Made by a program: the position numbers and the translations under genes
Assembly (NCBI RefSeq): GCF_030816485.1
Contig: NZ_JAUSYC010000001.1
Location: forward strand, 4,030,001-4,094,000
Source of the DNA: Arthrobacter sp. B1I2
Lineage (GTDB): Bacteria > Actinomycetota > Actinomycetes > Actinomycetales > Micrococcaceae
DNA length: 64,000 nt
Direction of reading: 5' to 3'
The notes under the pieces: generated by a model
Seen by the model: only the letters and a program-made list of their open reading frames with translations
Told to the model about the DNA's origin: nothing
Databases searched by the model: none
In this document: piece by piece, positions 7,624-17,963 of the stretch
Layout: each line of letters opens with the position of its first letter
Position numbering within the stretch: the first letter of the stretch is position 1

Positions 7624-9036
7624 CTAACTTGGCCGGCGGTCCGTAACGTGCGTATGACTGCGCAAGTTCACCCGTTCCATCACGCCGGTATCTGGCTCCT
7701 CCCCCGCAAGGGCAGGGTTGCGGGCAGCCCGCCGGAGCTGGACGGCAGCTGCCGCGATGATCGCCACGAACAGGACAGCAAACCCGATCACGACGGCGGC
7801 GCCAATGGCGCTGTCCCGCTGCGAGGGCGCCTTGGCTGCGGGAACGGTGGCCTCGGGCAGCGTGGGTGCCGCGCTGGGCACCGGGGCGGCGGCGGTGGGC
7901 GCCGGTGTTGCGGGAGCAGGGTTGCCGCGCCGGTGCACGCGGATCCACTCGGCGATGGTGCCCAACGGGTTGACTGAGGCCTCGGGGACGTCGGCCTTGA
8001 GCGCAGCCTCGGCATTAAGGATGCCGTAGCCGTACAGCGGGTCCTTGCCCGGAGCGCCGGCGTCCTTTGCCGTGGAAACAATCCTGTTGATCACCTGCTC
8101 GGCGCTCATGCCCGGCCACTTGGACCGGATCAGGGCGGCGACGCCGGCGACGATGGGGGTGGAGCCGGATGTTCCGGCCCACTCCGCGTAGCTCCCGCCC
8201 GGCAGCCCGCCCAGGAGGTCCTCGGCCGGGGCAGCCACACCGATGCTGATGCCCTGCGAAGAAGCGTCCACGCTCGCAAGATTCTTGCGGTCCAGGCCGG
8301 CGACGGTGAGGACGCCTGGAATGGTGGCGGGGGCACCGACCTGGGTGTTGCCGCCCACCCTGTTGCCGGCCGCGGCAACGATGACCACGTCCTTTTGTTC
8401 TGCGTACAGGAAGGCGGCGTCCCAGCTCTGCGGCCACTGGGGTGTTGTGCTGCCGAGCGAAATGTTGATCACCTTGGCGCCGTTGTCCACGGCCCAGCGG
8501 ACCGCCTCCGGAATCTGGTCCTGGTCGCTCTTACCCGAGGGGTTGGCCGAGCCCAGCCAGGTGGAGACGGACAGCAGCTGGGCTTCCGGCGCGACGCCCA
8601 TGATGCCGTCCGGCGGAGTGCCCGCCGGCCCGGGACTGGGGCTGGGGCTCGCACTGGCGGGCTGGTGTCCGCGGCCTGCCAGCATGGTGGCCACCAGGGT
8701 GCCGTGTTCGGGCTTGGAACCAACGCTCTTCTGCCCGTCCGGCTGGCCTGAGCCCGAGGCGTCGTAACCGCCCACGACGGCGCCCTTGAGGTCCGGGTGC
8801 TGGGCATCGATGCCGCTGTCGATGACGGCCACCTTGACGCCGGCACCCTTTGACACTTCCCAGGCCTTGGTAACACCGGAGTCTGCCAGCCAGTATTCTT
8901 TGTCGCGCCATTCGTCAGCGCTTGCGGCGGGTGCCGTAAAGAGGCCGGCGCACAGGCAGCACGCTGCCAGGAGAAGGGCCACTGCGGCGGCTGCCGCCCG
9001 GGGCCCAAGCGGAGTGGTAGCTGGGATGGAGTGCAT
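7624..9036 (-). CDS. Membrane-anchored S8 (subtilisin/mycosin-like) serine protease
   Basis: Secreted, membrane-tethered subtilase, 470 aa. A signal peptide covers about residues 1-40; catalytic Asp is in AVIDSGID (D73), His in KPEHGTLVA (H111) and Ser in GTSGSTPIVAG near residue 290. A Pro/Ala linker leads to one C-terminal helix (IGAAVVIGFAVLFVAIIAAA) and a basic tail. The start of the mature part, EWRDKEYWLADSGVTKAW, and the layout resemble mycosins of type VII secretion, but no ESX genes are near. GTSGSTP deviates from the common GTS(M/F)A(A/T)P. ATG 9036 is used; TTG 9048 would overlap ppx. Confidence 0.88.
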   Translation of the reverse strand: MHSIPATTPLGPRAAAAAVALLLAACCLCAGLFTAPAASADEWRDKEYWLADSGVTKAWEVSKGAGVKVAVIDSGIDAQHPDLKGAVVGGYDASGSGQPDGQKSVGSKPEHGTLVATMLAGRGHQPASASPSPSPGPAGTPPDGIMGVAPEAQLLSVSTWLGSANPSGKSDQDQIPEAVRWAVDNGAKVINISLGSTTPQWPQSWDAAFLYAEQKDVVIVAAAGNRVGGNTQVGAPATIPGVLTVAGLDRKNLASVDASSQGISIGVAAPAEDLLGGLPGGSYAEWAGTSGSTPIVAGVAALIRSKWPGMSAEQVINRIVSTAKDAGAPGKDPLYGYGILNAEAALKADVPEASVNPLGTIAEWIRVHRRGNPAPATPAPTAAAPVPSAAPTLPEATVPAAKAPSQRDSAIGAAVVIGFAVLFVAIIAAAAVQLRRAARNPALAGEEPDTGVMERVNLRSHTHVTDRRPS

Positions 9037-9040
9037 GGGT

Positions 9041-9988
9041 TTAACCAATGCTCAGCGCGATGCCGTCGAGGATGTCGTGCTCGCTTGCGGTGGCCGCGGT
9101 AATCCTCCCGCCGGTCAGCTCCCCCATCCGTTCCAGGATGCGGCGCCACACCAGCCCCCCTGCACCGATGACGTCCACGCGTCCGGGGTGCATGTACGGC
9201 AGCGCAGCACGGCGCGCCCGGGTCATGCCCAGCAGGTCGGTGGCGGCGGCACGCACTTCCCCGATGGGCAGTTCAGCGCCGTGGATGGCGTCCGGCGAGT
9301 ATTCCGGCAGGCGGAGCGCATGCGCGGTGATGGTGGTGACGGATCCGGCAACGCCGACGACGGCGGTAGCGCGTTCCAGGGGCACGTCGCGTCCGGCGCG
9401 GGCAATGGCAGCGTCCACGTCAGCTTCCGCGGCGGCGATCTGTCCGGCGGTGGGCGGATCGTCGCGCAAGTGCCGTTCGGTCAGGCGGACACAGCCGATG
9501 TCCACGGACTTTGCTGCGGTCACCCCGTCGGCGGTACCGAGGACGAACTCGGTGCTTCCCCCGCCGAGGTCCACCACCAGCACCTGGTGGCCGTCGAGGA
9601 TGGGCAGGACGCTGCTGGCACCGGCAAAGGACAGTGCCGCTTCCTCGTCCCCGGAGATGACCTCCGGTTCCACTCCCAGCAGGTCCCGGATGCCTTCCAC
9701 GAAGACGTCGCGGTTGCGGGCATCGCGGCTTGCGGAGGTGGCCACGAAGCGGATCCGCTCCGCGCCGTGCTCCTTGATCAGCCGGGCGTAGTCGGCAGTT
9801 GCGGCAAAGGTCCGTTCCAGCGCCTCCGGAGCCAGTTCACCCGTAGCATCCACGCCCTGGCCCAGCCGGACCACGCGCATCTCCCGGACGACGTCGGTAA
9901 GGGCCGTGCTGCCGTTGGTGCGGTGGATGTCCGCGATCAGGAGCCGGATGGAGTTGGTGCCGCAGTCGATGGCGGCCACCCGGGTCAT
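9041..9988 (-). CDS. ppx: Ppx/GppA exopolyphosphatase family protein
   Basis: Hydrolyses terminal phosphates of polyphosphate or converts pppGpp to ppGpp in the cytoplasm; 315 aa, the short actinobacterial form without the C-terminal HD-like domain. The ASKHA nucleotide-binding motifs are AAIDCGTNSIRLLI at residue 5 and VLVVDLGGGSTEFVLG near 130; DIGCVRLTERHL is also characteristic. The ATG at 9988 overlaps the DUF501 stop as ATGA, so the two are coupled. The upstream in-frame extension to 10147 is discarded because it lies inside DUF501. Confidence 0.9.
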   Translation of the reverse strand: MTRVAAIDCGTNSIRLLIADIHRTNGSTALTDVVREMRVVRLGQGVDATGELAPEALERTFAATADYARLIKEHGAERIRFVATSASRDARNRDVFVEGIRDLLGVEPEVISGDEEAALSFAGASSVLPILDGHQVLVVDLGGGSTEFVLGTADGVTAAKSVDIGCVRLTERHLRDDPPTAGQIAAAEADVDAAIARAGRDVPLERATAVVGVAGSVTTITAHALRLPEYSPDAIHGAELPIGEVRAAATDLLGMTRARRAALPYMHPGRVDVIGAGGLVWRRILERMGELTGGRITAATASEHDILDGIALSIG

Positions 9989-10656
9989 TTGGCGGCCTCT
10001 GTGGCGCCGTCGGACTTCCGCACGGGGGCAGGGCGTCCGACAAGATCGGGCAGGCCCTGCGGTCCGTGGCGGCTGAGGTCCCTGGAGGGTGCCTCGCCGG
10101 TGGTGTCCCAGGCGCCGTCGCAGTAGCACCTGTCCGCAGTCCACCATTCGCTGATCATTCCGAGCGCCCGGTCACCCAGGGGATTGACGCCACTGCCTGC
10201 CGCCAGGGAATGGCCCACGAGGACGTGCAGGCATTTCACGCGGGTGGGCATCCCGCCGGCCGAGACGCCGTCGATTTCAGGCACCGGGCCGATACCGGAA
10301 CGCTGACCGATGGCAGCACGGGCGGCCAGGTACTCCTCGTGGGCTGCCCGGTATGCAGCGGCGAGCCCGGCGTCACCCGCCAGTTCGTCGTTCATGCTGT
10401 TCATGACGCCTGCCGCTTCGAGCCTGGAAACCGCGGAAGTGATTACCGGGTGCGTCAGGTAGAAGGTGGTGGGAAACGGGGTGCCGTTGCTGAGGCGGGG
10501 GGCGGTGGCGGCTACCAGCGGGTTTCCACAGACGCAGCGCGCCGGAATCTCCACGACGTCGCGGACGGGACGTCCCAGCTGCCTGCTCAGTACTTCAAGG
10601 TCGTGTGCGTTCGGTTGGCGGGATTCGTCCCGGGCGGCTGCCGTGTTGTGTTCCAC
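9985..10656 (-). CDS. DUF501 domain protein
   Basis: Conserved actinobacterial protein of unknown function, 223 aa. Features seen: a Cys pair in PARCVCGNPLVAATAPRLS, the segment PFPTTFYLTHP, and PTRVKCLHVLVGHSLAAG, which together are typical of DUF501. A second Cys pair (DRCYCDGAW) is near the C-terminus, so metal binding is possible. It starts with GTG at 10656 and lies between the FtsB-like gene and ppx, an order common in Micrococcaceae and other actinobacteria. Confidence 0.85.
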   Translation of the reverse strand: MEHNTAAARDESRQPNAHDLEVLSRQLGRPVRDVVEIPARCVCGNPLVAATAPRLSNGTPFPTTFYLTHPVITSAVSRLEAAGVMNSMNDELAGDAGLAAAYRAAHEEYLAARAAIGQRSGIGPVPEIDGVSAGGMPTRVKCLHVLVGHSLAAGSGVNPLGDRALGMISEWWTADRCYCDGAWDTTGEAPSRDLSRHGPQGLPDLVGRPAPVRKSDGATEAAK

Positions 10657-10683
10657 TGTCGCGGGCCGTCCTTCCTGTGCGGT

Positions 10684-11364
10684 TCAGTCTGTGGCCGCGC
10701 GCCTGATGGACTCCCACAGGGAATCCACCCACGGCAGATCGGCGGGGTCTTGTGCTGCTGCGCCGGCGGGGCTACTGCTTTCTCCGGCCGGCTCATCGCT
10801 GCCAAAAACCCAGTAGCCGGTTTCGCCCGGCATAACCATGTTAATGCGGTCGCGGGCCTGCTGTTTGACGTAGTTGGGATCCTGCCAGCGTGAAACCTGC
10901 TGGCGGAGGACATCACCTTCGGCCTGACGTGCGGCGATGTCGGCGTTCAGCGCGTCGATTTCAGCCTTCTTGTCGAAGAAGATCTTCACCGTGGGCGCCA
11001 GCATGATGGTGATGGCGACCATCACCACGGCCAGCGCCAGCATGCGGCCGGAGAACGCCTTGGCGGGGACCGGGTGCTGTTCCCCATCACCGGCCGGGAC
11101 GTCCTTTCCGTCAGCGGAACTGATCCCTTTGCCTGCGGCGGCTGGCTTGGGCTTCTGTGCCTGCCCCTTCTTTCCGGCGGAATGGCCGGCAGTTCCACGC
11201 CCGTGGCCGCCGCTCAAAGGTGCAGACTCCGTCGTGGCCGCGCCCTTGGCCGGCCGGAAGTCCGCCCGGATGACCTCGGCACCGCCTGAGGATCCGTCGT
11301 CGGCCGTTTCCCTGGCCGGACGGGCGGGGGCAACCTTGGGGACTTTGGGGCGGCGGGTAGCCAT
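10684..11364 (-). CDS. FtsB/DivIC family septum formation initiator
   Basis: Bitopic division protein, 226 aa. A long disordered Ala/Pro/Lys-rich cytoplasmic part (about 1-130) precedes one membrane helix (MLALAVVMVAITIMLAPTV) and a coiled coil (FFDKKAEIDALNADIAARQ), then the conserved DPNYVKQQARDRINMVMPGE. FtsB-type proteins bridge FtsL and FtsQ and help activate septal peptidoglycan synthesis. AGGAG precedes the ATG at 11364. It lies directly downstream of eno, the usual location in Gram-positive bacteria. Confidence 0.9.
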   Translation of the reverse strand: MATRRPKVPKVAPARPARETADDGSSGGAEVIRADFRPAKGAATTESAPLSGGHGRGTAGHSAGKKGQAQKPKPAAAGKGISSADGKDVPAGDGEQHPVPAKAFSGRMLALAVVMVAITIMLAPTVKIFFDKKAEIDALNADIAARQAEGDVLRQQVSRWQDPNYVKQQARDRINMVMPGETGYWVFGSDEPAGESSSPAGAAAQDPADLPWVDSLWESIRRAATD

Positions 11365-11450
11365 GACACTCCTGAAACGCAGCCCGCCTGGGCCGCCACT
11401 ATCTGTGCTGGACGAACACTGCTGGACCAAATGCTGCTGGAAACAACAGC

Positions 11451-11480
11451 GGTGGCCATGGTCTTTCAACCATAGCCACC
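11451..11480 (-). terminator. Hairpin between eno and the ftsB-like gene
   Basis: Arms GGTGGCCATGGT and ACCATAGCCACC pair with a single mismatch around a 6-base loop, 21 bases past the eno stop. Read on the minus strand, GCTGTTGTTTCC follows. It is a probable eno terminator, partial or full. Confidence 0.65.
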
Positions 11481-11501
11481 GCGGCTGCGTTTAGGCGGTT
11501 A

Positions 11502-12803
<1,302 letters not shown>

Positions 12804-12899
12804 TTAACGGGGGAATCAGGCAGAAAACTCGACGTACTCGTCAGGGACCAGCGTAGTCGAGAGTGCTCCGGGTTACTCAAACCGGTCAGGGCCGGGACG

Positions 12900-13559
12900 T
12901 CATGATGCTGCCGGGTCGCCTTGGTAGCGGCGGACCGCGGCACGCAGGGCGCGCTCGGCGTCCATGCCGCCGTCCCGGGCGGAACGCACGACGGCGAGCA
13001 GCAGGGTTCCGAGCTCCTCCTCGCTTTCGGGGACGGGAACCCCCTCGGGGAGCCCCAGGCCCGCGCGGGCTGCCCGGTCCAGCGATTTGTGGGCCTTGGC
13101 CAGGGCCGGGAGTGCCTCCGGGATTCCTTCAAAGGCGCTGCGCCGCTCCGGGCGTTCTGACCGCTTGACCGCATCCCACTTCTGTTCGATCTGCTCCACT
13201 GTTGCGGGAAAGCTGTCCCGCAGGGAACCGTCAGGCCTGAAGACGTGGGGGTTGCGGCGGATCATCTTGGCATCCAGGCCGCGCGCCACGTCGTCGAACT
13301 TGAAGGCTCCACGCTCCTCGGCGAGCCGGGCATGGAGCACCACCTGGAGCAGGACGTCACCCAGCTCGCCCCGGAGCTCGGCGTCGGGGTGGCCCTCCTC
13401 GATCGTTTCGGCCACCTCGTACGCTTCTTCGAGGAGGTATTCCACCAGCGAAGCGTGCGTCAGGGCAGCCATCCAGGGGCAGTGCTCACGCAGCTGGGCT
13501 ATCCGGCCCAGCAGCTCGCCTGTAGCGGAACTGCCGGGGGCGGAATTATGGTCAGCCAA
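12900..13559 (-). CDS. mazG: MazG nucleoside triphosphate pyrophosphohydrolase
   Basis: Hydrolyses (d)NTPs to monophosphates and pyrophosphate, limiting aberrant nucleotides and affecting ppGpp; 219 aa. The MazG catalytic helix pair is visible: CPWMAALTHASLVEYLLEEA, EEAYEVAETIEEG and ELRGELGDVLLQVVLHARLA, giving the EExxE...ExxD metal site. One MazG unit is clear, with a degenerate second half. The start at 13559 overlaps the add stop by 8 bases. Confidence 0.92.
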   Translation of the reverse strand: MADHNSAPGSSATGELLGRIAQLREHCPWMAALTHASLVEYLLEEAYEVAETIEEGHPDAELRGELGDVLLQVVLHARLAEERGAFKFDDVARGLDAKMIRRNPHVFRPDGSLRDSFPATVEQIEQKWDAVKRSERPERRSAFEGIPEALPALAKAHKSLDRAARAGLGLPEGVPVPESEEELGTLLLAVVRSARDGGMDAERALRAAVRRYQGDPAAS

Positions 13560-14688
13560 GGTTGGCGTAGGCGTCGTTGATGTATTCCACCAGCGCTTCC
13601 TTTTCCTCCAGGGGCAGGAAGGATGCCTCGGCGGCGTTGAGGGTCAGCTCCAGCAGGTCGTCGAGGTCGTAGTCGAACGTTTCCACCAGCAGGTTGAACT
13701 CATCGGTCAGGGTGACGCCGCTCATCAGCCGGTTGTCCGTGTTGATGGTGACGTTGAAACCCAGCTGGTAGAGCATGTCCAGCGGGTGGTTTTCGATGCC
13801 CTCGCCGAATGCCGCGATTGCTCCGGTCTGGAGGTTTGAGGAGGGGCAGATTTCCAGGGCGATGCCGCGGTCGCGGATCCAGCTGGAGAGGTCGCCCAGG
13901 GTGACCAGGCCCACAGTGTCTCCGGCCGCCTCATCGTCGTCGAATTCCACCATGATGTCCTCGGCGATCCGGACGCCGTGTCCCAGCCGCAGGGCACGGC
14001 CATCCACCAGCGCGGACTGGATGCTGTCCAGTCCGGCCGCTTCGCCGGCGTGCACCGTGGCGGGGAAATTGTGTTGGGCAAGGTAGGTGAAGGCCTCCTT
14101 GAAGCGGCTGGGCAGGAAGCCGTCCTCGGCCCCCGCGATGTCAAAGCCAACTGCACCCCGATTGCGGTGGCGGACTGCCAGTTCGGCGATTTCCTGGCCG
14201 CGGTCGGCGTGCCGCATGGCGGTGATCAGCTGGCCCACCTGGATCTCGCGGCCGCTGTCGGACACAGCTTCGACGCCCGCTTCCAGCCCGTCCTGTACTG
14301 CTTCCACGGCTTCATCGAGGCTGAGGCCGTTCTGGAGGTGCTGCTCGGGCGCCCAACGGACTTCGCCATACACCACGCCGTCGTCGGCGAGGTCCTCCAC
14401 GAACTCCTTCGCCACCCGGAACAGGCCTTCGTAGGTCTGCATGACGGCCACGGTGTGGTCGAACGTCTCCAGGTAGCGGACCAGCGATCCGGAGTCGGCC
14501 GATTCGCGGAACCACTCCCCCAGGGCCACCGGATCCGTCGAGGGAAGCGTGTGGCCTACGGCCTCCGCCAGTTCGATGATGGTGGCCGGACGGAGTCCTC
14601 CGTCGAGGTGGTCGTGAAGGGAAACCTTGGGCAGGTTTTTCAGGTCAAAATCGATGGCAGGGGCAGCGTCAACAATGGGCTCAGTCAC
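13552..14688 (-). CDS. add: Adenosine deaminase
   Basis: Zinc enzyme deaminating adenosine and deoxyadenosine to inosine forms in purine salvage; 378 aa. Metal and catalytic motifs: LHDHLDGGLRP (the HxH pair), HAGEAAG, RLGHGVRI, EICPSSN and INTDNRLMSG with the zinc aspartate. It opens the nucleoside block here: deoA, cdd and a BmpA-type importer lie upstream on the same strand after two dedA genes. Confidence 0.95.
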   Translation of the reverse strand: MTEPIVDAAPAIDFDLKNLPKVSLHDHLDGGLRPATIIELAEAVGHTLPSTDPVALGEWFRESADSGSLVRYLETFDHTVAVMQTYEGLFRVAKEFVEDLADDGVVYGEVRWAPEQHLQNGLSLDEAVEAVQDGLEAGVEAVSDSGREIQVGQLITAMRHADRGQEIAELAVRHRNRGAVGFDIAGAEDGFLPSRFKEAFTYLAQHNFPATVHAGEAAGLDSIQSALVDGRALRLGHGVRIAEDIMVEFDDDEAAGDTVGLVTLGDLSSWIRDRGIALEICPSSNLQTGAIAAFGEGIENHPLDMLYQLGFNVTINTDNRLMSGVTLTDEFNLLVETFDYDLDDLLELTLNAAEASFLPLEEKEALVEYINDAYANLG

Positions 14689-14727
14689 GTTCCCACCTTA
14701 GGGTGGGGCGGGGTTCAAAGCCAGCCG

Positions 14728-15453
14728 CTACTTGGCCGCGGGACCGGCCTCCGCCGAAGGCACCACGAGGGCCTGGGTGCCGGGCCGCCCCTCATGGCCG
14801 GCGCCGGGGGATTCCTCGCTCCACCCCTCCGCGTCAGGTGTGTCGTTCCGGCCCAGCCGTTTGTGCCACCAGCGCAGCAGGTGGTCGATGACGATGCCCA
14901 GGACTATGGCGAACACGACCGCGATGCCCGCACTCAGGAGCGGATTGTGGTGCAGCCAGGGGAACGAGCTGGCCAGCAGGCCGATGCCAAGGGAATACCC
15001 CACCCAGGTGACACAGGCGAAGGCGTCGAAGACGAAGAACCTGCGGTGGGAGAAACCGGTGCTGCCGGCGACGTAGTTGACCGCCACCCTGCCCCAGGGG
15101 ATGTACCGGGCCGTGAAGATCAGTACCGCGCCGCGCTTTTCAAGCTCGTAGCGGGCCCAGGCGAAGACTTTCCGTACCTTGGGCCGGCGCATCCATCCCC
15201 AGCGGTCCAGGCCGATCCTGCGGCCCAGCATGTAGGCCATGTTGTCACCGCAGATGGCGCCGATCAGGGCAGTGAGGCCGAGGATCCAGAGGTTGGGTTG
15301 GCCGCTGTGCAGGGAGAACGCCGCCAACGCCACGATGAGGGTCTCGCTGGGGACCACCATGGCGAAGCCGTCCACGAAGAAGAACACCAGCAGGACGGGG
15401 TAAATCCACCACTGGCCCGCTGCATGGAGCACGGCCTCATTAATAAACTCCAC
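14728..15453 (-). CDS. DedA family membrane protein (copy 1)
   Basis: Polytopic membrane protein of the DedA/VTT family, 241 aa, with 4-6 hydrophobic segments and a charged C-terminal tail. Family signatures: VPSETLIVALAAFSLHSG, GDNMAYMLGRRIG and IFTARYIPWGRVAVNYVAG, where the Arg of FTARYxPxGR is essential in characterised members. DedA proteins recycle lipid carriers such as undecaprenyl phosphate or aid membrane homeostasis; the substrate here is unknown. It is paralogous to the next gene, 133 bases upstream. Confidence 0.9.
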   Translation of the reverse strand: MEFINEAVLHAAGQWWIYPVLLVFFFVDGFAMVVPSETLIVALAAFSLHSGQPNLWILGLTALIGAICGDNMAYMLGRRIGLDRWGWMRRPKVRKVFAWARYELEKRGAVLIFTARYIPWGRVAVNYVAGSTGFSHRRFFVFDAFACVTWVGYSLGIGLLASSFPWLHHNPLLSAGIAVVFAIVLGIVIDHLLRWWHKRLGRNDTPDAEGWSEESPGAGHEGRPGTQALVVPSAEAGPAAK

Positions 15454-15586
15454 GCGGTGTTGCTCCTGTATAAAAATGACACAGCCAAAGTGCCGCAGCC
15501 AAAGCGGAAATCGTTCCTAAGTGTCCCACGCGGGGGGCGCAGTCCGCTACGCCCCGCTGCCCGGAATTACCCCTTAAACGCGCTGG

Positions 15587-16216
15587 TCAGGCGCCTGGTT
15601 CCCGGATTCGTTCCACAACATTCGGTTTGCCGCGGAACTTGTTGATCACCAGGTCCACCACGACGCCCAGCGCCACCGCACAGACTATGGCGATTGCCGC
15701 CCCCAGGGCGTGGTTGTCCTCGAACCACTGGCCGAAGAAGAGCCCGATCGCCACCGAGTACCCGGCCCACAGGCAGGCCGAGAGGATCGTCAGGCCCACG
15801 AACCGCAAATGCGGATAGTGGGTGGCTCCTGCGGTCAGGTTGACCGCCACCCGGCCGATCGGGACAAAGCGGGCCACCAGGATCAGCGACGCCGGCCGCT
15901 TCCGCAGTTCGCTGCCCGCCCAGCGGAACGCGCTTTGCATGCGCGGGCCGCGCATCCAGGCCCAGCGCGTGGTACCCACGCGACGCCCCAGCAGGTAGGC
16001 GATATTGTCGCCGGAGAAGGCACCCGCTGCCGCCACGAGGGCCAGGAGCAGGGGGTTGGGAACATCGGCGGTGGCGGCTACGGCCGCGAGGCCCACCACC
16101 ACGGATTCGCTGGGGACAGGGGGGAAGAAGCCGTCAATGACGCAGCAGGCCAGTACCAGGACCAGCACCCAGGGCTGTCCGGCCGCGGCGAGGATGAAGT
16201 CATTGATGGCCTGCAT
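15587..16216 (-). CDS. DedA family membrane protein (copy 2)
   Basis: Paralogue of the preceding gene, 209 aa. Matching motifs are VPSESVVVGLAAVAATAD, GDNIAYLLGRRVG and LVARFVPIGRVAVNLTAG. It has a shorter C-terminus than copy 1. The start at 16216 lies 6 bases past the deoA stop, so it is probably on the deoA transcript; this may be no more than transcriptional read-through. Tandem divergence of two DedA genes suggests different lipid substrates. Confidence 0.9.
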   Translation of the reverse strand: MQAINDFILAAAGQPWVLVLVLACCVIDGFFPPVPSESVVVGLAAVAATADVPNPLLLALVAAAGAFSGDNIAYLLGRRVGTTRWAWMRGPRMQSAFRWAGSELRKRPASLILVARFVPIGRVAVNLTAGATHYPHLRFVGLTILSACLWAGYSVAIGLFFGQWFEDNHALGAAIAIVCAVALGVVVDLVINKFRGKPNVVERIREPGA

Positions 16217-16222
16217 TGGTCC

Positions 16223-17554
16223 CTATGCTATGCGGTCGATGATGAGCTGCTGGGCGGGCCGCGAACCTTCCGGGGCGATGACGACGGCGTGTTCCAGGGC
16301 TTCCCTGGCACGGGCAAACCGCTCCGGAGTGTCCGTGAGCAGGGTCATCAGGGGCTCCCCTGCCCGCACGGTGGCACCCGGCTTGGCATGCATGCGTACT
16401 CCGGCCCCCGCCTGGACGGCGTCCTCCTTGCGGGCCCGGCCGGCGCCCAACCGCCAGGCAGCCACCCCGACGGCGAGCGCGTCGAGTTCAACCAGCACAC
16501 CGTCCGCCGGGGCGTACACCACGTCGGATTCCCTGGCCACCGGCAGCGCGGCCCGGGGGTCACCGCCCTGGGCCTCGATCATCCGGTTCCACACGTCCAT
16601 GGCCCGGCCGTCCTTGAGTGCCGCGGCGGGGTCGGCGTCGTGCACTCCTGCGCAGGCGAGCATCTCCTCGGCGAGCCGGACGGTCAACTCCACGACGTCG
16701 TCAGGGCCGCCGCCCGCCAGCACCTCGACGGATTCCTCCACCTCGATGGCGTTGCCGGCCGTGAGGCCAAGCGGGGTGTTCATGTTGGTCAACAGCGCAA
16801 CGGTGTTGACCCCCGCGTCCCTTCCGAGGGCCACCATGGTCTCGGCGAGCTCCCTGGCCCTGGCTTCATCCTTCATGAACGCGCCGGTGCCCACCTTGAC
16901 GTCCAGGACCAGCGAACCGGTGCCCTCGGCGATCTTCTTGCTCATGATGGACGACGCGATCAGCGGTATCGCTTCCACCGTGCCGGTGACGTCGCGCAGG
17001 GCGTAGAGCTTCTTATCTGCGGGGGCCAGCCCGGCGCCCGCAGCGCAAATAACGGCGCCCACGTCCTGGAGCTGGGCCAGGATCTCATCGTTGCTGAGGT
17101 TTGCCCGCCATCCCGGAATGGATTCGAGCTTGTCCAGGGTGCCACCGGTGTGCCCCAACCCGCGGCCTGACAGCTGGGGAACGGCGACGCCGAACACCGC
17201 GACAAGCGGCGCCAGGGGCAGGGTGATCTTGTCCCCCACCCCGCCCGTTGAATGCTTGTCCGTGGTGTACTTCAGGCCGCCGTCGGGACGCCGGAGGCTG
17301 GAGAAATCCATCCGTTCGCCGGATGCGATCATGGCTGCCGTCCAGCGGGCAATTTCGGCGCGGTCCATGCCGTTGAGCAGGATGGCCATGTTCAGGGCCG
17401 CCATCTGCTCATCGGCGATGGCTCCACGGGTGTAGGCGTCGATCGTCCAGTCGATCTGTTCGGGGCTCAGCGTTCCCTTGTCCCGCTTGGTGCGGATGAT
17501 GTCAACGGCGTCGAACGCCTCGGCCGTGTTGTTCGCAACGCGGTTATCTGTCAC
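16223..17554 (-). CDS. deoA: Thymidine (pyrimidine-nucleoside) phosphorylase
   Basis: Phosphorolysis of thymidine or deoxyuridine to base and deoxyribose-1-phosphate; 443 aa, family length. DKHSTGGVGDK near residue 80 is the phosphate-binding Gly-rich motif, and SGRGLGHTGGTLDKLESIPG is the family signature. The C-terminal domain starts around residue 340. Its ATG overlaps the cdd stop as ATGA. Whether uridine is also used (Pdp type) cannot be told from sequence alone. Confidence 0.95.
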   Translation of the reverse strand: MTDNRVANNTAEAFDAVDIIRTKRDKGTLSPEQIDWTIDAYTRGAIADEQMAALNMAILLNGMDRAEIARWTAAMIASGERMDFSSLRRPDGGLKYTTDKHSTGGVGDKITLPLAPLVAVFGVAVPQLSGRGLGHTGGTLDKLESIPGWRANLSNDEILAQLQDVGAVICAAGAGLAPADKKLYALRDVTGTVEAIPLIASSIMSKKIAEGTGSLVLDVKVGTGAFMKDEARARELAETMVALGRDAGVNTVALLTNMNTPLGLTAGNAIEVEESVEVLAGGGPDDVVELTVRLAEEMLACAGVHDADPAAALKDGRAMDVWNRMIEAQGGDPRAALPVARESDVVYAPADGVLVELDALAVGVAAWRLGAGRARKEDAVQAGAGVRMHAKPGATVRAGEPLMTLLTDTPERFARAREALEHAVVIAPEGSRPAQQLIIDRIA

Positions 17555-17958
17555 CGGGTCTCCTCCAGGTGTTCGGGACCAAAGGCGTCAGGCAGCACCT
17601 GGTCCATGGTCTTGATGCCTTGGGTGGTCATGACCTGCATGTTCGGGGCCCGGAATTCGTACAGCAGCTGGCGGCACCGGCCGCAGGGCATGAGGACATT
17701 CCCTGCCCCGTCAACGCAGTAGAAGGCGCGCAGCAGCCCGCCTCCGGTCATGTGCAGGTTCCCCACCAGGGCGCATTCCGCGCAGAGGGTCAGCCCGTAG
17801 CTGGCGTTCTCCACGTTGCAGCCGCTGACAATCCGGCCGTCCCCGGTCAGGGCGGCAGCCCCCACCGGGAACTTTGAGTACGGGGCATAGGCATTCTTCA
17901 TGGCGGCGACGGCGGCTGCCTCCAGGGCTGCCCAGTCCACGGCCTGTGCGTTGTCCAT
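17551..17958 (-). CDS. cdd: Cytidine deaminase
   Basis: Deaminates cytidine and deoxycytidine to uridine forms, feeding DeoA; 135 aa, the short tetrameric type. The zinc site is CAECALVGN and MPCGRCRQLL, and CNVENASYGLTLCAE is the substrate-binding motif. AAGGG lies 9 bases before the ATG at 17958. An ATG at 17967, in ATGA overlap with the permease stop, is the alternative start but has no spaced ribosome site. It is coupled downstream to deoA. Confidence 0.94.
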   Translation of the reverse strand: MDNAQAVDWAALEAAAVAAMKNAYAPYSKFPVGAAALTGDGRIVSGCNVENASYGLTLCAECALVGNLHMTGGGLLRAFYCVDGAGNVLMPCGRCRQLLYEFRAPNMQVMTTQGIKTMDQVLPDAFGPEHLEETR

Positions 17959-17963
17959 GGCCG

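Noticed and set aside
9989..10147. Upstream extension of ppx
   Set aside because: It lies within DUF501; the ATG at 9988 is in an ATGA overlap and opens directly with the conserved nucleotide-binding segment.
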